Under the pieces are notes generated by a model. It worked only from the letters and a program-made list of their open reading frames with translations. It was not told the DNA's origin and did not search any database. A stretch of DNA of 35,028 bases from Propionibacterium sp. (lineage in GTDB: Bacteria; Actinomycetota; Actinomycetes; Propionibacteriales; Propionibacteriaceae), in NCBI GenBank assembly GCA_012839035.1, contig DUOB01000011.1, forward strand, positions 1 to 35,028, given 5' to 3'. The translations under genes and the position numbers were made by a program. Position 1 is the first letter of the stretch. Each line of letters starts with the position of its first letter. Shown piece by piece: positions 11,684 through 20,450 of the stretch.

Positions 11684-14182
11684 TCACGAGCGGAGCACCG
11701 CGCCGCAGGCTGCCCCGGCCGCCGCGACCGCGGAGTCCCGCGCGGCGATTGCTTCGGCGTCCTTGAGGGTCCGTCCGATGGCGCGGAACCGCAGCGCGTA
11801 CGCCAACGACTTCTTGCCCTCGGGGATCTGCTCACCGACATAGATGTCGAACAAGTGGATCGACTCGAGCAGCTCGCCCGCGCCCTCCCGCAGGGCCGCC
11901 TCGACAGTGGCGGCGGGCACGTCGGCATCGACCACGAGTGCGACATCCTCCTTGGCCACGGGGAACGTGGACAGGGGTGCGATCGTCCCCGGACCCGGCA
12001 CGCGGGCGAGGATCGCATCCAGATCCAACTCGACCGCGGCCGCTCCGGAGCTCCAGGAGAACTCGGCGACGACGCTGGGATGCAGTTCCCCGGCGTGTCC
12101 GACGACCTCACCATCCATCAGCACCTCCGCACAGCGTCCGGGATGCCACGGGGCCTGGGTCGCGCTCCGCCGTTCGAGCGTGACGCCCAACGCGGCAGCC
12201 AGCGTCTCGACGACTCCCATCGCATGCCGCCACGTGACGGGTTCGGCGGGAGCGTTCCAGGTCTGCGGAATCCAGTTGCCACTGAGAAGTACGCCCAGGT
12301 GCCGCGGCTGCTCGGGCAGCGCGGCGGCGAACCCCGCCCACTCCTCATCGGTGGGCCGGCGGTCGACGGGCGGCATCGGTGCTGCGGTCGGGTTCGGCCT
12401 GGCCCGATAGACCGAGCCGACCTCGAACAGGGCCAGATCGTCGAGGCCGCGGCTGAAGTTGCGTCCGGCAGCGGCCAGCAGCCCCGGGAGCATGGTCGTC
12501 CGCAGATAGGGCGAGGTCTCGGCCAGCGGGTTGGCGAGGCGCACGAAGCGACGGCGCGGATCATCGGCCGGCACCGCGAGCTTGTCGAGGTCCGCCTCGG
12601 CAGCGAACGGGAACGTCAGCAACTCCACCAGGCCCGCGGTTGCGAGGGCCGCCACGGCCGCCCGGCGGCCGCGCTGTGCCGCGGTCAGGCCACGTCCGCC
12701 CGGTGCCGGTGGGATGAGCCCGACGATCTTGTCGAGACCGACCTTCTGGCCGACCTCCTCCACATAGTCATAGGGGTCCCGCAGGTCGGGACGCCACGTG
12801 GGAGGTGTCACGGTGAGCAGATCGCCGTCACGGACCACCTCGATCCCGCCACCGGTCAGGCTCGTGACGACGGTCTCGGGGTCGACCGGCATGCCGAGAA
12901 TGGCCGAGGACAGGCCGACATCGAACGTCGCGCTCTCCGGCGCGGGGACCTCTCCGACGACGGTGACGTTCGGGTCCACGGTGCCACCGCCCAGATCAGC
13001 GAGCAGTCGGGCGGCACGCAGGGCCGCGGCATAGGACGCACCCGGATCAACTCCTCGCTCGAACCGGCGGGATGCTTCCGAGGGCAGCTTCTGTCCACGG
13101 GAGGTCCGGGAGATCGAGGCGGGCTCGAAGGCGGCGGCCTCGATGACCACCTCGGTGGTCGATTCGGACAGCTCGGTCTTCGCGCCACCCATGACACCGG
13201 CGAGACCGATGGCCCCGGAGTCGTCGGCGATCACGAGGTCATCGGGGGTCAGGGTGCGGACCTGGTCGTCGAGGGTGGTCAGCTGCTCCCCCGGCGCGGC
13301 GGGGCGGACAACGATCGGGCCCTGCAGCGTGGCGGCGTCATAGCCGTGCAGCGGTTGGCCGAGCTCCATCATCACGAAGTTGGTGACATCGACCGCGAGC
13401 GAGATCGACCGCACCCCCGAAGCCACCACCCGGCGCTTCAGCCAGTCCGGGCTGGGCCGGGACGGGTCGAAGCCGGTCACGAGGGCAGCGACGAAACGGG
13501 TGCCCCTCGGATCGTCGAGCCGCACCGGAATCGTGCCGTCGACCGGATCGTGATGTTCGGCGACGGGATCGGTGAAAGACACCTGCAATGCCTGGGCGAG
13601 CTCACGGGCGAGTCCGCGGATCGACAGGCAGTGCGGCATGTCCGGGGTGATCTCGAGTTCGAAGATCACCTCATCGGCACCCAGCAACGGCATCGCCTCC
13701 CGGCCGATCTCCGGTTCGCCACCGAGAACGATGATGCCGTCGGAACCGTCGTCGGGCAGGCCGAGTTCGGTCGCGGAGCAGATCATGCCATCGGAGACGT
13801 GGCCGTAGGTCTTCCGCGACGAGATCGCGAAACCGCCCGCCAGCACCGACCCCGGAAGTGCAACGACCACGTGATCACCGACGGAGAAATTGTGCGCGCC
13901 ACAGACAATGCCGCGGCCGGGACCGCCGTCAACGCCATCGCCGTCGACGTTGTGCTCCGGGCCGACGTCGACCTGGCACCAGTTGATGGTCTTGCCGTTC
14001 TTCTGCTTCTCGGGCTGGACCGCGAGCACGCGGCCGACCACGACGGGACCGGTCACGTCGGTGCCGGCCTGCACGCCGTCGACCTCGACACCCACCCGGA
14101 TGAAGGCATCGGTCACGGCCGCGATGGAGATGTCGGCGGGAATGTCTGCGTACTCACGCAGCCAGGACAAAGGGGCTTTCAT
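11684..14182 (-). CDS. pheT: phenylalanyl-tRNA synthetase beta subunit
   Basis: Beta chain of the alpha2-beta2 enzyme that charges tRNA-Phe. The 832 residues show the N-terminal EMAP-like tRNA-binding domain (about 40-150), the B3/B4 editing region, the B5 domain, a catalytic-like core domain, and a C-terminal anticodon-binding domain (about 740-832, from PLSTFPVAKEDVALVVD onward). The start at ATG 14182 (MKAPLSWLREY) has AAGGAAA about 10 bases upstream and lies 26 bases after pheS. An open extension of this frame to 14434 overlaps pheS and is not coding. Confidence 0.97.
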   Translation of the reverse strand: MKAPLSWLREYADIPADISIAAVTDAFIRVGVEVDGVQAGTDVTGPVVVGRVLAVQPEKQKNGKTINWCQVDVGPEHNVDGDGVDGGPGRGIVCGAHNFSVGDHVVVALPGSVLAGGFAISSRKTYGHVSDGMICSATELGLPDDGSDGIIVLGGEPEIGREAMPLLGADEVIFELEITPDMPHCLSIRGLARELAQALQVSFTDPVAEHHDPVDGTIPVRLDDPRGTRFVAALVTGFDPSRPSPDWLKRRVVASGVRSISLAVDVTNFVMMELGQPLHGYDAATLQGPIVVRPAAPGEQLTTLDDQVRTLTPDDLVIADDSGAIGLAGVMGGAKTELSESTTEVVIEAAAFEPASISRTSRGQKLPSEASRRFERGVDPGASYAAALRAARLLADLGGGTVDPNVTVVGEVPAPESATFDVGLSSAILGMPVDPETVVTSLTGGGIEVVRDGDLLTVTPPTWRPDLRDPYDYVEEVGQKVGLDKIVGLIPPAPGGRGLTAAQRGRRAAVAALATAGLVELLTFPFAAEADLDKLAVPADDPRRRFVRLANPLAETSPYLRTTMLPGLLAAAGRNFSRGLDDLALFEVGSVYRARPNPTAAPMPPVDRRPTDEEWAGFAAALPEQPRHLGVLLSGNWIPQTWNAPAEPVTWRHAMGVVETLAAALGVTLERRSATQAPWHPGRCAEVLMDGEVVGHAGELHPSVVAEFSWSSGAAAVELDLDAILARVPGPGTIAPLSTFPVAKEDVALVVDADVPAATVEAALREGAGELLESIHLFDIYVGEQIPEGKKSLAYALRFRAIGRTLKDAEAIAARDSAVAAAGAACGAVLRS

Positions 14183-14208
14183 GTGCAGTGTTTCCTTAGG
14201 TCTGCGCG

Positions 14209-15303
14209 TCAGCGCGCGATGCCGGAGAGGGAGCGGGAGAAGCGGACGTCGCCCTCGACCATGTCGCGCAGGTCGGTGGCGCCGTTGCGGAACATCACCC
14301 CGCGGTCGATGCCCATGCCGAAGGCGAAGCCCGAATAGACGTCGGGATCGATGCCGCAGGCGATGAGAACGCGCGGGTTCACGACCCCGCAGCCGCCCCA
14401 CTCGATCCAGCCGTTGCCGCCACAGGTGCGGCATTCGTCATCCTCACCACGGCAGATGAAGCACTGCAGATCCACCTCTGCACTGGGCTCGGTGAACGGG
14501 AAGAAGTGCGGGCGGAAGCGCGTGGTCACGCCCCCGAACAGCTCACCGGCGAGGTGATCGAGCGTGCCCTTCAGGTGGGCCATCGAAATGCCCTTGTCCA
14601 CGACGAGTCCTTCGACCTGATGGAACACCGGCAGGTGGGTGGCGTCGAACTCGTCGGCGCGGAAGACCTTGCCGGGACAGGCGATGTAGACCGGCAGGTC
14701 GCGCTCGATGAGCGTGCGGGCCTGCACCGGGGAGGTGTGCGTACGCATCACCATGTGGTTCTCGACCGGCTCGACGAACAGAGTGTCGGCGAGATAGCGC
14801 GCCGGGTGATCGGGCGGGAAGTTGAGCGCGTCGAAGTTGAGCCACTCGGCCTCGAGCTCGGGGCCTTCCGCGATCTCCCAGCCCATCGCGACGAAGATGT
14901 CCGAGACGAGATCCAGCATCCCGGTGATCGGGTGGATCGCGCCGCGCGGAGTCAGCTCGGCGGGCAGCGTGACGTCGACGGTCTCGGTCGCCAGGCGCTG
15001 CTCGAGTTCGGCCGCGGAGATCTCGGCGTCGCGCTGTTTGAGCGCCTGGTTGACACGGCCCCGGGCCTTGCCGACGCGGGCTCCGGTCTCCTTGCGGGCT
15101 GCCGGCGGCAACGCGCCGATCTCACGGTTGGCGAGGGCCAGCGGCGACCGCTCTCCGGTGTGAGCGATGCGGGCCTCCTTGAGCTCCGCCGTGGTCGTGG
15201 CCTCGGCAAAGGCGCGGATGGCCTCCTCGACCATCCGATCCACCTCCTCGGCATTGAGCGGCGTGACCTGGACTGGGTCATAACTCGTATTCGGCCCGGA
15301 CAT
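14209..15303 (-). CDS. pheS: phenylalanyl-tRNA synthetase alpha subunit
   Basis: Catalytic alpha chain of PheRS, 364 residues. An N-terminal coiled-coil region (about 15-110) is followed by the class II catalytic core: HTSPVQARTL (motif 2 region), GKVFRADEFDATHLPVFHQVEG, and motif 3 around GFAFGMGIDR. A CFICRGEDDECRTCGG cysteine cluster, common in bacterial PheS, is present. ATG 15303 is preceded by GGGGAG at a good distance. Its 117-base upstream region holds a hairpin (15329-15361). Confidence 0.97.
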   Translation of the reverse strand: MSGPNTSYDPVQVTPLNAEEVDRMVEEAIRAFAEATTTAELKEARIAHTGERSPLALANREIGALPPAARKETGARVGKARGRVNQALKQRDAEISAAELEQRLATETVDVTLPAELTPRGAIHPITGMLDLVSDIFVAMGWEIAEGPELEAEWLNFDALNFPPDHPARYLADTLFVEPVENHMVMRTHTSPVQARTLIERDLPVYIACPGKVFRADEFDATHLPVFHQVEGLVVDKGISMAHLKGTLDHLAGELFGGVTTRFRPHFFPFTEPSAEVDLQCFICRGEDDECRTCGGNGWIEWGGCGVVNPRVLIACGIDPDVYSGFAFGMGIDRGVMFRNGATDLRDMVEGDVRFSRSLSGIAR

Positions 15304-15328
15304 GGGCTCCCCTCGGATCGTGCGACAG

Positions 15329-15361
15329 GAACGCTCGCGGGACAGTTCGCGAGCAGCGTTC
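15329..15361 (-). promoter_or_regulatory. hairpin in the pheS leader
   Basis: On the minus strand GAACGC-TG-CTCGCG pairs with CGCGAG-CGTTC around an 8-base loop, giving 11 pairs with a small bulge. It lies 26 bases before the pheS ATG and about 60 bases after the transporter stop. With no T run after it, it is more likely a leader structure or processing site than a terminator. Confidence 0.35.
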
Positions 15362-15420
15362 AGTCTAGGAAGAAGAACGAGCGACCGCGAACGGGTTCCA
15401 GCCCCCGGTGGACCGTGTGG

Positions 15421-16398
15421 TCAGTGGGTCGGCTCGAGCGGTGCTTTCGTGGCGGCGTACGCAGCCCAGGCCGCTGCGACCAGGGTGACGGCGACGCCCG
15501 CGAGGAGGACAGGGGTGAGGTACGCCCGCGTCACCGGATCGAGCAGGTCGAACAGGAGCGCGCCGGTCATCTGCCCGGCGAGCGTCATCAGCATCAACAA
15601 CAACACCCCGAGATAGCGCACGACGACGGAGCTGTTGGCGACATAGAGGATGCCCAGGAGCCCGGCGAGATAGGCCCACCACGGCGCCCCACCCCACGTC
15701 GGCCAGGTCATCGAACCGGTCAGCACGCGCACGATGCAGATGCCGACGAGCGCGACCGTGCCCCAGGTGAAGTTGATCCAGGTCGTGGCCATGAAGTTGC
15801 GGCTCGCGACGTTGAGACGTCCGTTGTACGCGGCCGACATCGCGATCGCCGCACCGCCCGCGATGGCTGCGAGGACGGGCACCACGACCGTCGGTCCGGT
15901 CATGCCCAGCCGGCCGCTGACGGCCAGAGACACTCCGGCCAGGGCCAGGAGCACCGCCCCCACGCGAGACAGCGTGACGTGTCTGCGACCCGCGGGCCCG
16001 AGCCCGAACTTGTCGATCAGCAGGGCCGCACCGGTCTGGCCGCCCACGGCACCGATCATGAACAGCGCGACCCCTGCCAGCGGCACCGCGAACGCCTGGG
16101 CGGTGACCCACGACGCCCCGAAAAACCCGGAGAAGAACACCCACGCCCGCAGGTGTTGGGCGCGGAAGGCCCGATAGGTTTTCACGAGGCCCTCCCGGGA
16201 GGTGCGCATCAGCAATCCGAGCGTCAACAGCGCCCACCCGCTGGCGAAAGTGAAGGCTGCGGCCCACAGGGCATCACCGGCGTGTCCTGCCATGCGGCCG
16301 TTGACGCGGGATTGGGCAGCCAGCGCCATCCCACCGAGCAGTGCGGTCGCACACGACAGGAGAAAGGCACCACTGAGTGCGGGCCGGGCAGGAGTCAC
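15421..16398 (-). CDS. DMT-superfamily transporter, YdcZ (DUF606) type
   Basis: A 325-residue, all-helical membrane protein of about ten segments arranged as two similar halves. The repeat signature GGQTGAALLIDKFG (first half) and AGQMTGALLFDLLDP (second half) is characteristic of YdcZ-like drug/metabolite transporters. Likely an inner-membrane exporter with unknown substrate. GTG 16398 overlaps the stop of the upstream kinase-like gene as GTGA, so both are translated together. It lies upstream of pheS and may feed read-through into it. Confidence 0.88.
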   Translation of the reverse strand: MTPARPALSGAFLLSCATALLGGMALAAQSRVNGRMAGHAGDALWAAAFTFASGWALLTLGLLMRTSREGLVKTYRAFRAQHLRAWVFFSGFFGASWVTAQAFAVPLAGVALFMIGAVGGQTGAALLIDKFGLGPAGRRHVTLSRVGAVLLALAGVSLAVSGRLGMTGPTVVVPVLAAIAGGAAIAMSAAYNGRLNVASRNFMATTWINFTWGTVALVGICIVRVLTGSMTWPTWGGAPWWAYLAGLLGILYVANSSVVVRYLGVLLLMLMTLAGQMTGALLFDLLDPVTRAYLTPVLLAGVAVTLVAAAWAAYAATKAPLEPTH

Positions 16399-16964
16399 CG
16401 GACCAGTGTGCCCAATTCTCCGAGCCACTGGTTCGCCTCCGCATGGGAGCGCAACCGCACCACCCGCAGGTGCGGATGCATGGTACGCAGAGTGGGCACC
16501 AGGTCGCGGAGCGCGTTGCGGGTCCGGATCCCCCAGCGGATGATGTGCTCCGGGTCGGTGAACACCGTGTGGAGAGGCGCCTCGACGTTGCCGTTCCACA
16601 GCTCCTGCTTGCGCAGTCTGCGACGCACTGTGCGGCGCGTGAGCTGGGACAGCGTGACGAAAGTGGGCAGGTCGAGCCACACCAGAGTGTCCGCGCGAGC
16701 GGCGATCCGCTCCCGGACCAGCCGATATTGCCACTCGATCACCCACTCGGGGCCCGCGATGAACGCCTCGACGTCCGCCACGAACGTGGGTCGGGGCTGC
16801 CATGCGGGTCCGTGATAGAGCGAGTCGATCTCCACCCGCGGCAGGTCCAGCCGTTGCGCAATCCTGTTGGCCAGCGTGGTCTTGCCCGCTCCCGTGGCAC
16901 CGGCGACGGTAACCCTTCGGGGGTTCCAGTCGATCGGATCGTTCACGCTCAACACCCCGTTCAC
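16395..16964 (-). CDS. small P-loop kinase-like ATPase (FlaR/adenylate-kinase-like)
   Basis: A 189-residue P-loop protein. Walker A is GATGAGKTT (about 22-30), followed by a substrate-side ID-SLYH segment, an arginine-rich lid (RRTVRRRLRKQ) and the ELWNGNVE motif typical of the family annotated as 'topology modulation' or adenylate-kinase-like proteins. A small-molecule kinase role is plausible; the substrate is unknown. Start GTG 16964 has GGGGGAGG 7 bases upstream. Much longer open frame continues upstream to 19517, but that is antisense to the carboxykinase gene. Confidence 0.85.
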   Translation of the reverse strand: MNGVLSVNDPIDWNPRRVTVAGATGAGKTTLANRIAQRLDLPRVEIDSLYHGPAWQPRPTFVADVEAFIAGPEWVIEWQYRLVRERIAARADTLVWLDLPTFVTLSQLTRRTVRRRLRKQELWNGNVEAPLHTVFTDPEHIIRWGIRTRNALRDLVPTLRTMHPHLRVVRLRSHAEANQWLGELGTLVR

Positions 16965-17056
16965 GATAGGGCCTCCCCCGGTAACGCCCGCCTGTCCGCC
17001 GTCCAAACAGTCGCCGACAACTCGTCGGAAAACGCCAGTTCGTTCGCCGATCTTTG

Positions 17057-17062
17057 GATAAT
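17057..17062 (+). promoter_or_regulatory. -10-like hexamer before the PEP carboxykinase gene
   Basis: GATAAT lies 7 bases before ATG 17070, the same geometry as the leaderless promoters elsewhere in the window. No clear -35 is seen. The alternative ATG at 17061 lies inside the hexamer, which favours 17070 as the start. Confidence 0.4.
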
Positions 17063-17069
17063 GGGCCCC

Positions 17070-20000
17070 ATGACTCCACGAGCCGATGTCATCGATGCCA
17101 TCAACGTCCGTCTCGCCCTGCTCGGACTGCCCCAGACCAACGGTGCCGGGAACCGCACGACGGACGTGGTCGGGCCGTTGCTCGCGCGCAGTCAGGAGTG
17201 GAGTCGACGGCTGTCCTATCGCCTCTCCCCCGCCGATGAACGCATCGAGACCTTCCTCGACGACTATCTGTCGGATGCCGACACCCACCCCGAACTTCCC
17301 CGCCGCACGCTGATCCTCGACACGGCCGGTCTTGCCCGCGAGCTCTCCCTGCCGGTGGATGCGGATGAGTTCAGCTCGGACCTCGTCCACAGTTATCGGC
17401 TCGCGAACGGCGTCCTGCACAACCCCTTCAACGACCGCCGGACGACCGCGGGCGTGTTCCACATCGCCGAGGGCGGTCTGCCGATCCCGGATGACAAGAA
17501 GGCCGTGCCCAAGGAGACGTTCGCCCGGCTGCTCGATCTGGCCACGAAACCGCCGACCGAGTCTATGGTGCTGCCGTTCACGGCGAACCAGCCCGATCCG
17601 GCCACGTGTTTCGTCTCCCTGCTCCTCCGTCCCCTCGTCATCCCCGAAGTGCCCGGATTCACCCGTGAGCGGACCATGGAGATCCGGTTCATCGCCCCGG
17701 GCGGCTTGGTGTCCAACCTCGACTTCGTCGAGGGGATCTTCGGCAACGGCGGGGATCCCCATCTTCCCGAGCACGATGCCTCCCTCGACCCCGCTTCCTG
17801 GACGGGACACACGGGCTGCGTGATCCTGGCCCCGCATCTGATCCACGTCCGCAAGGTCGACCTCGGGTTGCCCAACGTCGCGGACGCGACCGACCGCCAG
17901 AAGCGGGACGGCATGTGCTGGGAGAACGAGGACGAGCTCTACAACGACGGGCAGGCGTTCAAGGTCTGTGCCCGTGACGAGCGGGGCATCATCGTCACCG
18001 TGATCGCCGACAACTATTTCGGGTATTGCAAGAAGGAAGTGAAGACCCAGATCAGTTATGCGGCGAACCTCGCGGGCTTCGCGGAGGAGGAACACTCGGG
18101 CGGGGCCGTCGTCTTCCCCTCCTATGACGAGGGCAGCGAGTTCTATGACAAGTACGCCCGGGACACCTGGACGATTGCCGAAGTCCTCGAGCGCGAGCCG
18201 GAGCGGTGGGACGTGCAACCCGAGGGGCACGCGATCGACCGCAGCGACGAACGCCTCGTGCTGGTGCCCGAACACGCTCGCTACAGTCTGTCCGGCCGGA
18301 CCGTCAGCTGGGGCGAGGACGAGGACGCTCGTTCCATTCCCCTGCGGGCCGATCGTCGCTATTTCGGCCCGCACGGTTTCTGCGTCCAGATGCGGCAATT
18401 GGACTCCGACCCCACCCAGTGGACGCTGATCGGGACCTCCGCCGGGGCGACGAACTGCCACAAGCCCAGCACCGTCTCCGGCGGCGGCAAGTCCGAGATC
18501 TCCAAGGCGCTGACCGACGCGATCCTCCCGAGCCACGCCTACGTCTCGGACTTCGACGCCGACATGGATGCCGTGGCCGATCTCATTGCGCACGACTATT
18601 CCCAGCGCTTCGCCGACCCCGCGCGCAACGGCTTGGACGACCGGGAGGTGTTGAGCGAGCGCCGGTCGATGGGCAGTGTCGTCAAGCTCCTGACACCGTC
18701 CTCCGATTTCAACGATGCCTACAACGCCTGGCTGGAGTCCATCCCGATCCACGTGAAGGAGCTGCTCTTCGTCGTCAAGCGGTCCTATCGCGTCGAGTGG
18801 GGCGATGACTGGCGCTCGCATTTTTCGGTACGCCGGCTCAACGGCCGTCAGGGCAACGTGCTCCGGCTCGACAACCAGCGCGTGGTGGTCAGCATGCTGC
18901 GCGTCGGATTCCACGAGGACGGTGCTTGGCGGCTCTTCTCGCTGCGGCCCGACTATGCGCCGGCGAGCAAGATCCAGACCGAGGACGACATCACCGCATC
19001 GGTCGTCGTGCCCAGCGAGCCGGACCGGTCCCGCAAATATGCGGAGAACTGCGAGCGACTGCTCTTCCAGCGCCCCGACGATGCGGTGCATCGCGGCTAT
19101 GACGAGCAGGCGGAGGCGGACATCGCCCAGCCGGGGACGTTCCTGTCGAACTTCGAACCGCTGACCACCGCGCAGGCCGCCGAGCTCCGCGACGATGCGG
19201 TCGGGTTCAGCCAATTCACCGAGCCGATGCAGGAGCTGATCGCGCGCGTCGCCAGCGGTCAGGACTCCTGGTTCGTGTGCTCGTCCGAACCCCGGATCGT
19301 CAATGGCAAGCGCTCCAAGAACCCCCGCTACCTGCAGGTCCGCCCGGACCTCGCCAATCCGCTGGGGGTCGCGTCCGCGGATCTCATGACCCACCTGCGT
19401 CACAAGGTCCCGACCGATCAGCCGTTCCCGAAGCCGGTCGATGTGGTGGCCGCGGGCAGGCGCAACAACCCGCCCGAGCCCGGCGTACCTCCGCTCTGCA
19501 GCTTCAACCCCCTCCACTATCTCGAGCTGCCCGAGCTGTTCATGGAGTTCATCTCGTCGATGACCGGCAAGTCACCGTCGACGACCGGAGCGGGGTCCGA
19601 GGGGGCGCTCACCAAGAATCCGTTCAATGCGCTGCCGACGGCGCTCGACCTGAATGCGGCGCTGCTGTCGTTCGTGCTGACCGGCTATGACGGCTGGATC
19701 TCTGCGGCCGGTTGGGTCGGGCCGAAGGTGCGCGTCGATCACGACATCAGTCTGCTGGTGCCGGAGGTGTTCTCGCGGATGACGACCGCCGAACGCGATG
19801 CGCAGACCATGATCGAGAACGGGTTCCTGGAAAAGGTCGAGGACTTCGAGTTCGAGGGGCGCACAGTTCTGGCGAGCCGGCTCGGCTACCGGATGACCCA
19901 ACGGTTCGCGAGCATCTTCTTCGCGCGGATCTTCATGCATCCGGAGGTGGTGTTCACCCCCGAGATGCTGCGTCCGGAGCTGCAGGATCCGGCGGTCTAT

Positions 20001-20429
20001 GCGGAATCCATGGACACCATGGTCCGGACGCATGAGCGGGTCGCGCAGGCGTACTTCGACGACGGCACCATCGACCTCGCCTGCCCGCCCCTGCGTGCAC
20101 TGCTCGAGATCATGGCGCACGGGACCACCGCGGACGGCCACACGCTCGACTCGCCCGAGGTGCGTTCGATGTTCACGCGGGAGGCGGTGTTGACGAGTGA
20201 GTGGTATGCCGAGCGTCTCGACGCGCAACAGCGCGAGACCGTCCGGGTGGCGGAGCAGGGCGTGGCCGCACTGCGGGACTTCATCGGCAAGGACCACACC
20301 GAGGCAGTCGTGGCGCGGCTCGGTCTGACCGACCGTCTTGCGGACGCGGAGGCCGAGGCGGCGAGGGTGGCGTCGGCGGTGTATCGGAAGTCGTTGGTGG
20401 GTACGCTGGGTCGCCAGCCCCTCGGGTGA
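17070..20429 (+). CDS. PPi-type phosphoenolpyruvate carboxykinase (PEP carboxytransphosphorylase)
   Basis: A 1119-residue protein that resembles no ATP- or GTP-type PEPCK in length. I recognise it as the about 130-kDa PPi-dependent enzyme described from Propionibacterium and Entamoeba, which interconverts PEP + CO2 + phosphate and oxaloacetate + pyrophosphate without nucleotides. Landmarks are CWENEDELYNDGQAFKVC (about 282), GYCKKEVKTQISYAANLAGF followed by AEEEHSGG (about 316-344), a glycine-rich P-loop-like STVSGGGKSEISK (about 463-476) and a second loop TGKSPSTTGAGSEGALTK near 831. It would link glycolysis to the oxaloacetate/propionate pathway in the cytoplasm. It is transcribed alone and opposite to its neighbours. 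Start ATG 17070 or 17061. Recognition is by remembered family features, not a search. Confidence 0.82.
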   Translation: MTPRADVIDAINVRLALLGLPQTNGAGNRTTDVVGPLLARSQEWSRRLSYRLSPADERIETFLDDYLSDADTHPELPRRTLILDTAGLARELSLPVDADEFSSDLVHSYRLANGVLHNPFNDRRTTAGVFHIAEGGLPIPDDKKAVPKETFARLLDLATKPPTESMVLPFTANQPDPATCFVSLLLRPLVIPEVPGFTRERTMEIRFIAPGGLVSNLDFVEGIFGNGGDPHLPEHDASLDPASWTGHTGCVILAPHLIHVRKVDLGLPNVADATDRQKRDGMCWENEDELYNDGQAFKVCARDERGIIVTVIADNYFGYCKKEVKTQISYAANLAGFAEEEHSGGAVVFPSYDEGSEFYDKYARDTWTIAEVLEREPERWDVQPEGHAIDRSDERLVLVPEHARYSLSGRTVSWGEDEDARSIPLRADRRYFGPHGFCVQMRQLDSDPTQWTLIGTSAGATNCHKPSTVSGGGKSEISKALTDAILPSHAYVSDFDADMDAVADLIAHDYSQRFADPARNGLDDREVLSERRSMGSVVKLLTPSSDFNDAYNAWLESIPIHVKELLFVVKRSYRVEWGDDWRSHFSVRRLNGRQGNVLRLDNQRVVVSMLRVGFHEDGAWRLFSLRPDYAPASKIQTEDDITASVVVPSEPDRSRKYAENCERLLFQRPDDAVHRGYDEQAEADIAQPGTFLSNFEPLTTAQAAELRDDAVGFSQFTEPMQELIARVASGQDSWFVCSSEPRIVNGKRSKNPRYLQVRPDLANPLGVASADLMTHLRHKVPTDQPFPKPVDVVAAGRRNNPPEPGVPPLCSFNPLHYLELPELFMEFISSMTGKSPSTTGAGSEGALTKNPFNALPTALDLNAALLSFVLTGYDGWISAAGWVGPKVRVDHDISLLVPEVFSRMTTAERDAQTMIENGFLEKVEDFEFEGRTVLASRLGYRMTQRFASIFFARIFMHPEVVFTPEMLRPELQDPAVYAESMDTMVRTHERVAQAYFDDGTIDLACPPLRALLEIMAHGTTADGHTLDSPEVRSMFTREAVLTSEWYAERLDAQQRETVRVAEQGVAALRDFIGKDHTEAVVARLGLTDRLADAEAEAARVASAVYRKSLVGTLGRQPLG

Positions 20430-20450
20430 GCTTCGTGGCGGGGCCTTCGC

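Noticed and set aside
11666..14338. 890-codon open frame on the plus strand across pheT
   Set aside because: Fully antisense to pheT, which is intact and well conserved. The translation is rich in R, G, H and Q without any domain.
15369..15377. Three consecutive TTC (Phe) codons in the pheS leader, suggesting a pheM-like leader peptide
   Set aside because: In that frame (ending CTA GAC TGA) no ATG, GTG or TTG start is found in the leader before it runs into the transporter gene, and no terminator follows the hairpin.
15304..15420. T-box riboswitch in front of pheS
   Set aside because: The 117-base leader is too short, and no T-box sequence, specifier stem or antiterminator could be seen.
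16377..17060. Upstream extension of the carboxykinase frame on the plus strand
   Set aside because: Antisense to the kinase gene. The conserved protein begins at 17061/17070, next to a -10-like hexamer.
16965..19517. 850-codon upstream extension of the P-loop kinase frame
   Set aside because: Antisense to the PEP carboxykinase gene. GTG 16964 has an excellent ribosome-binding site and yields the normal family length.
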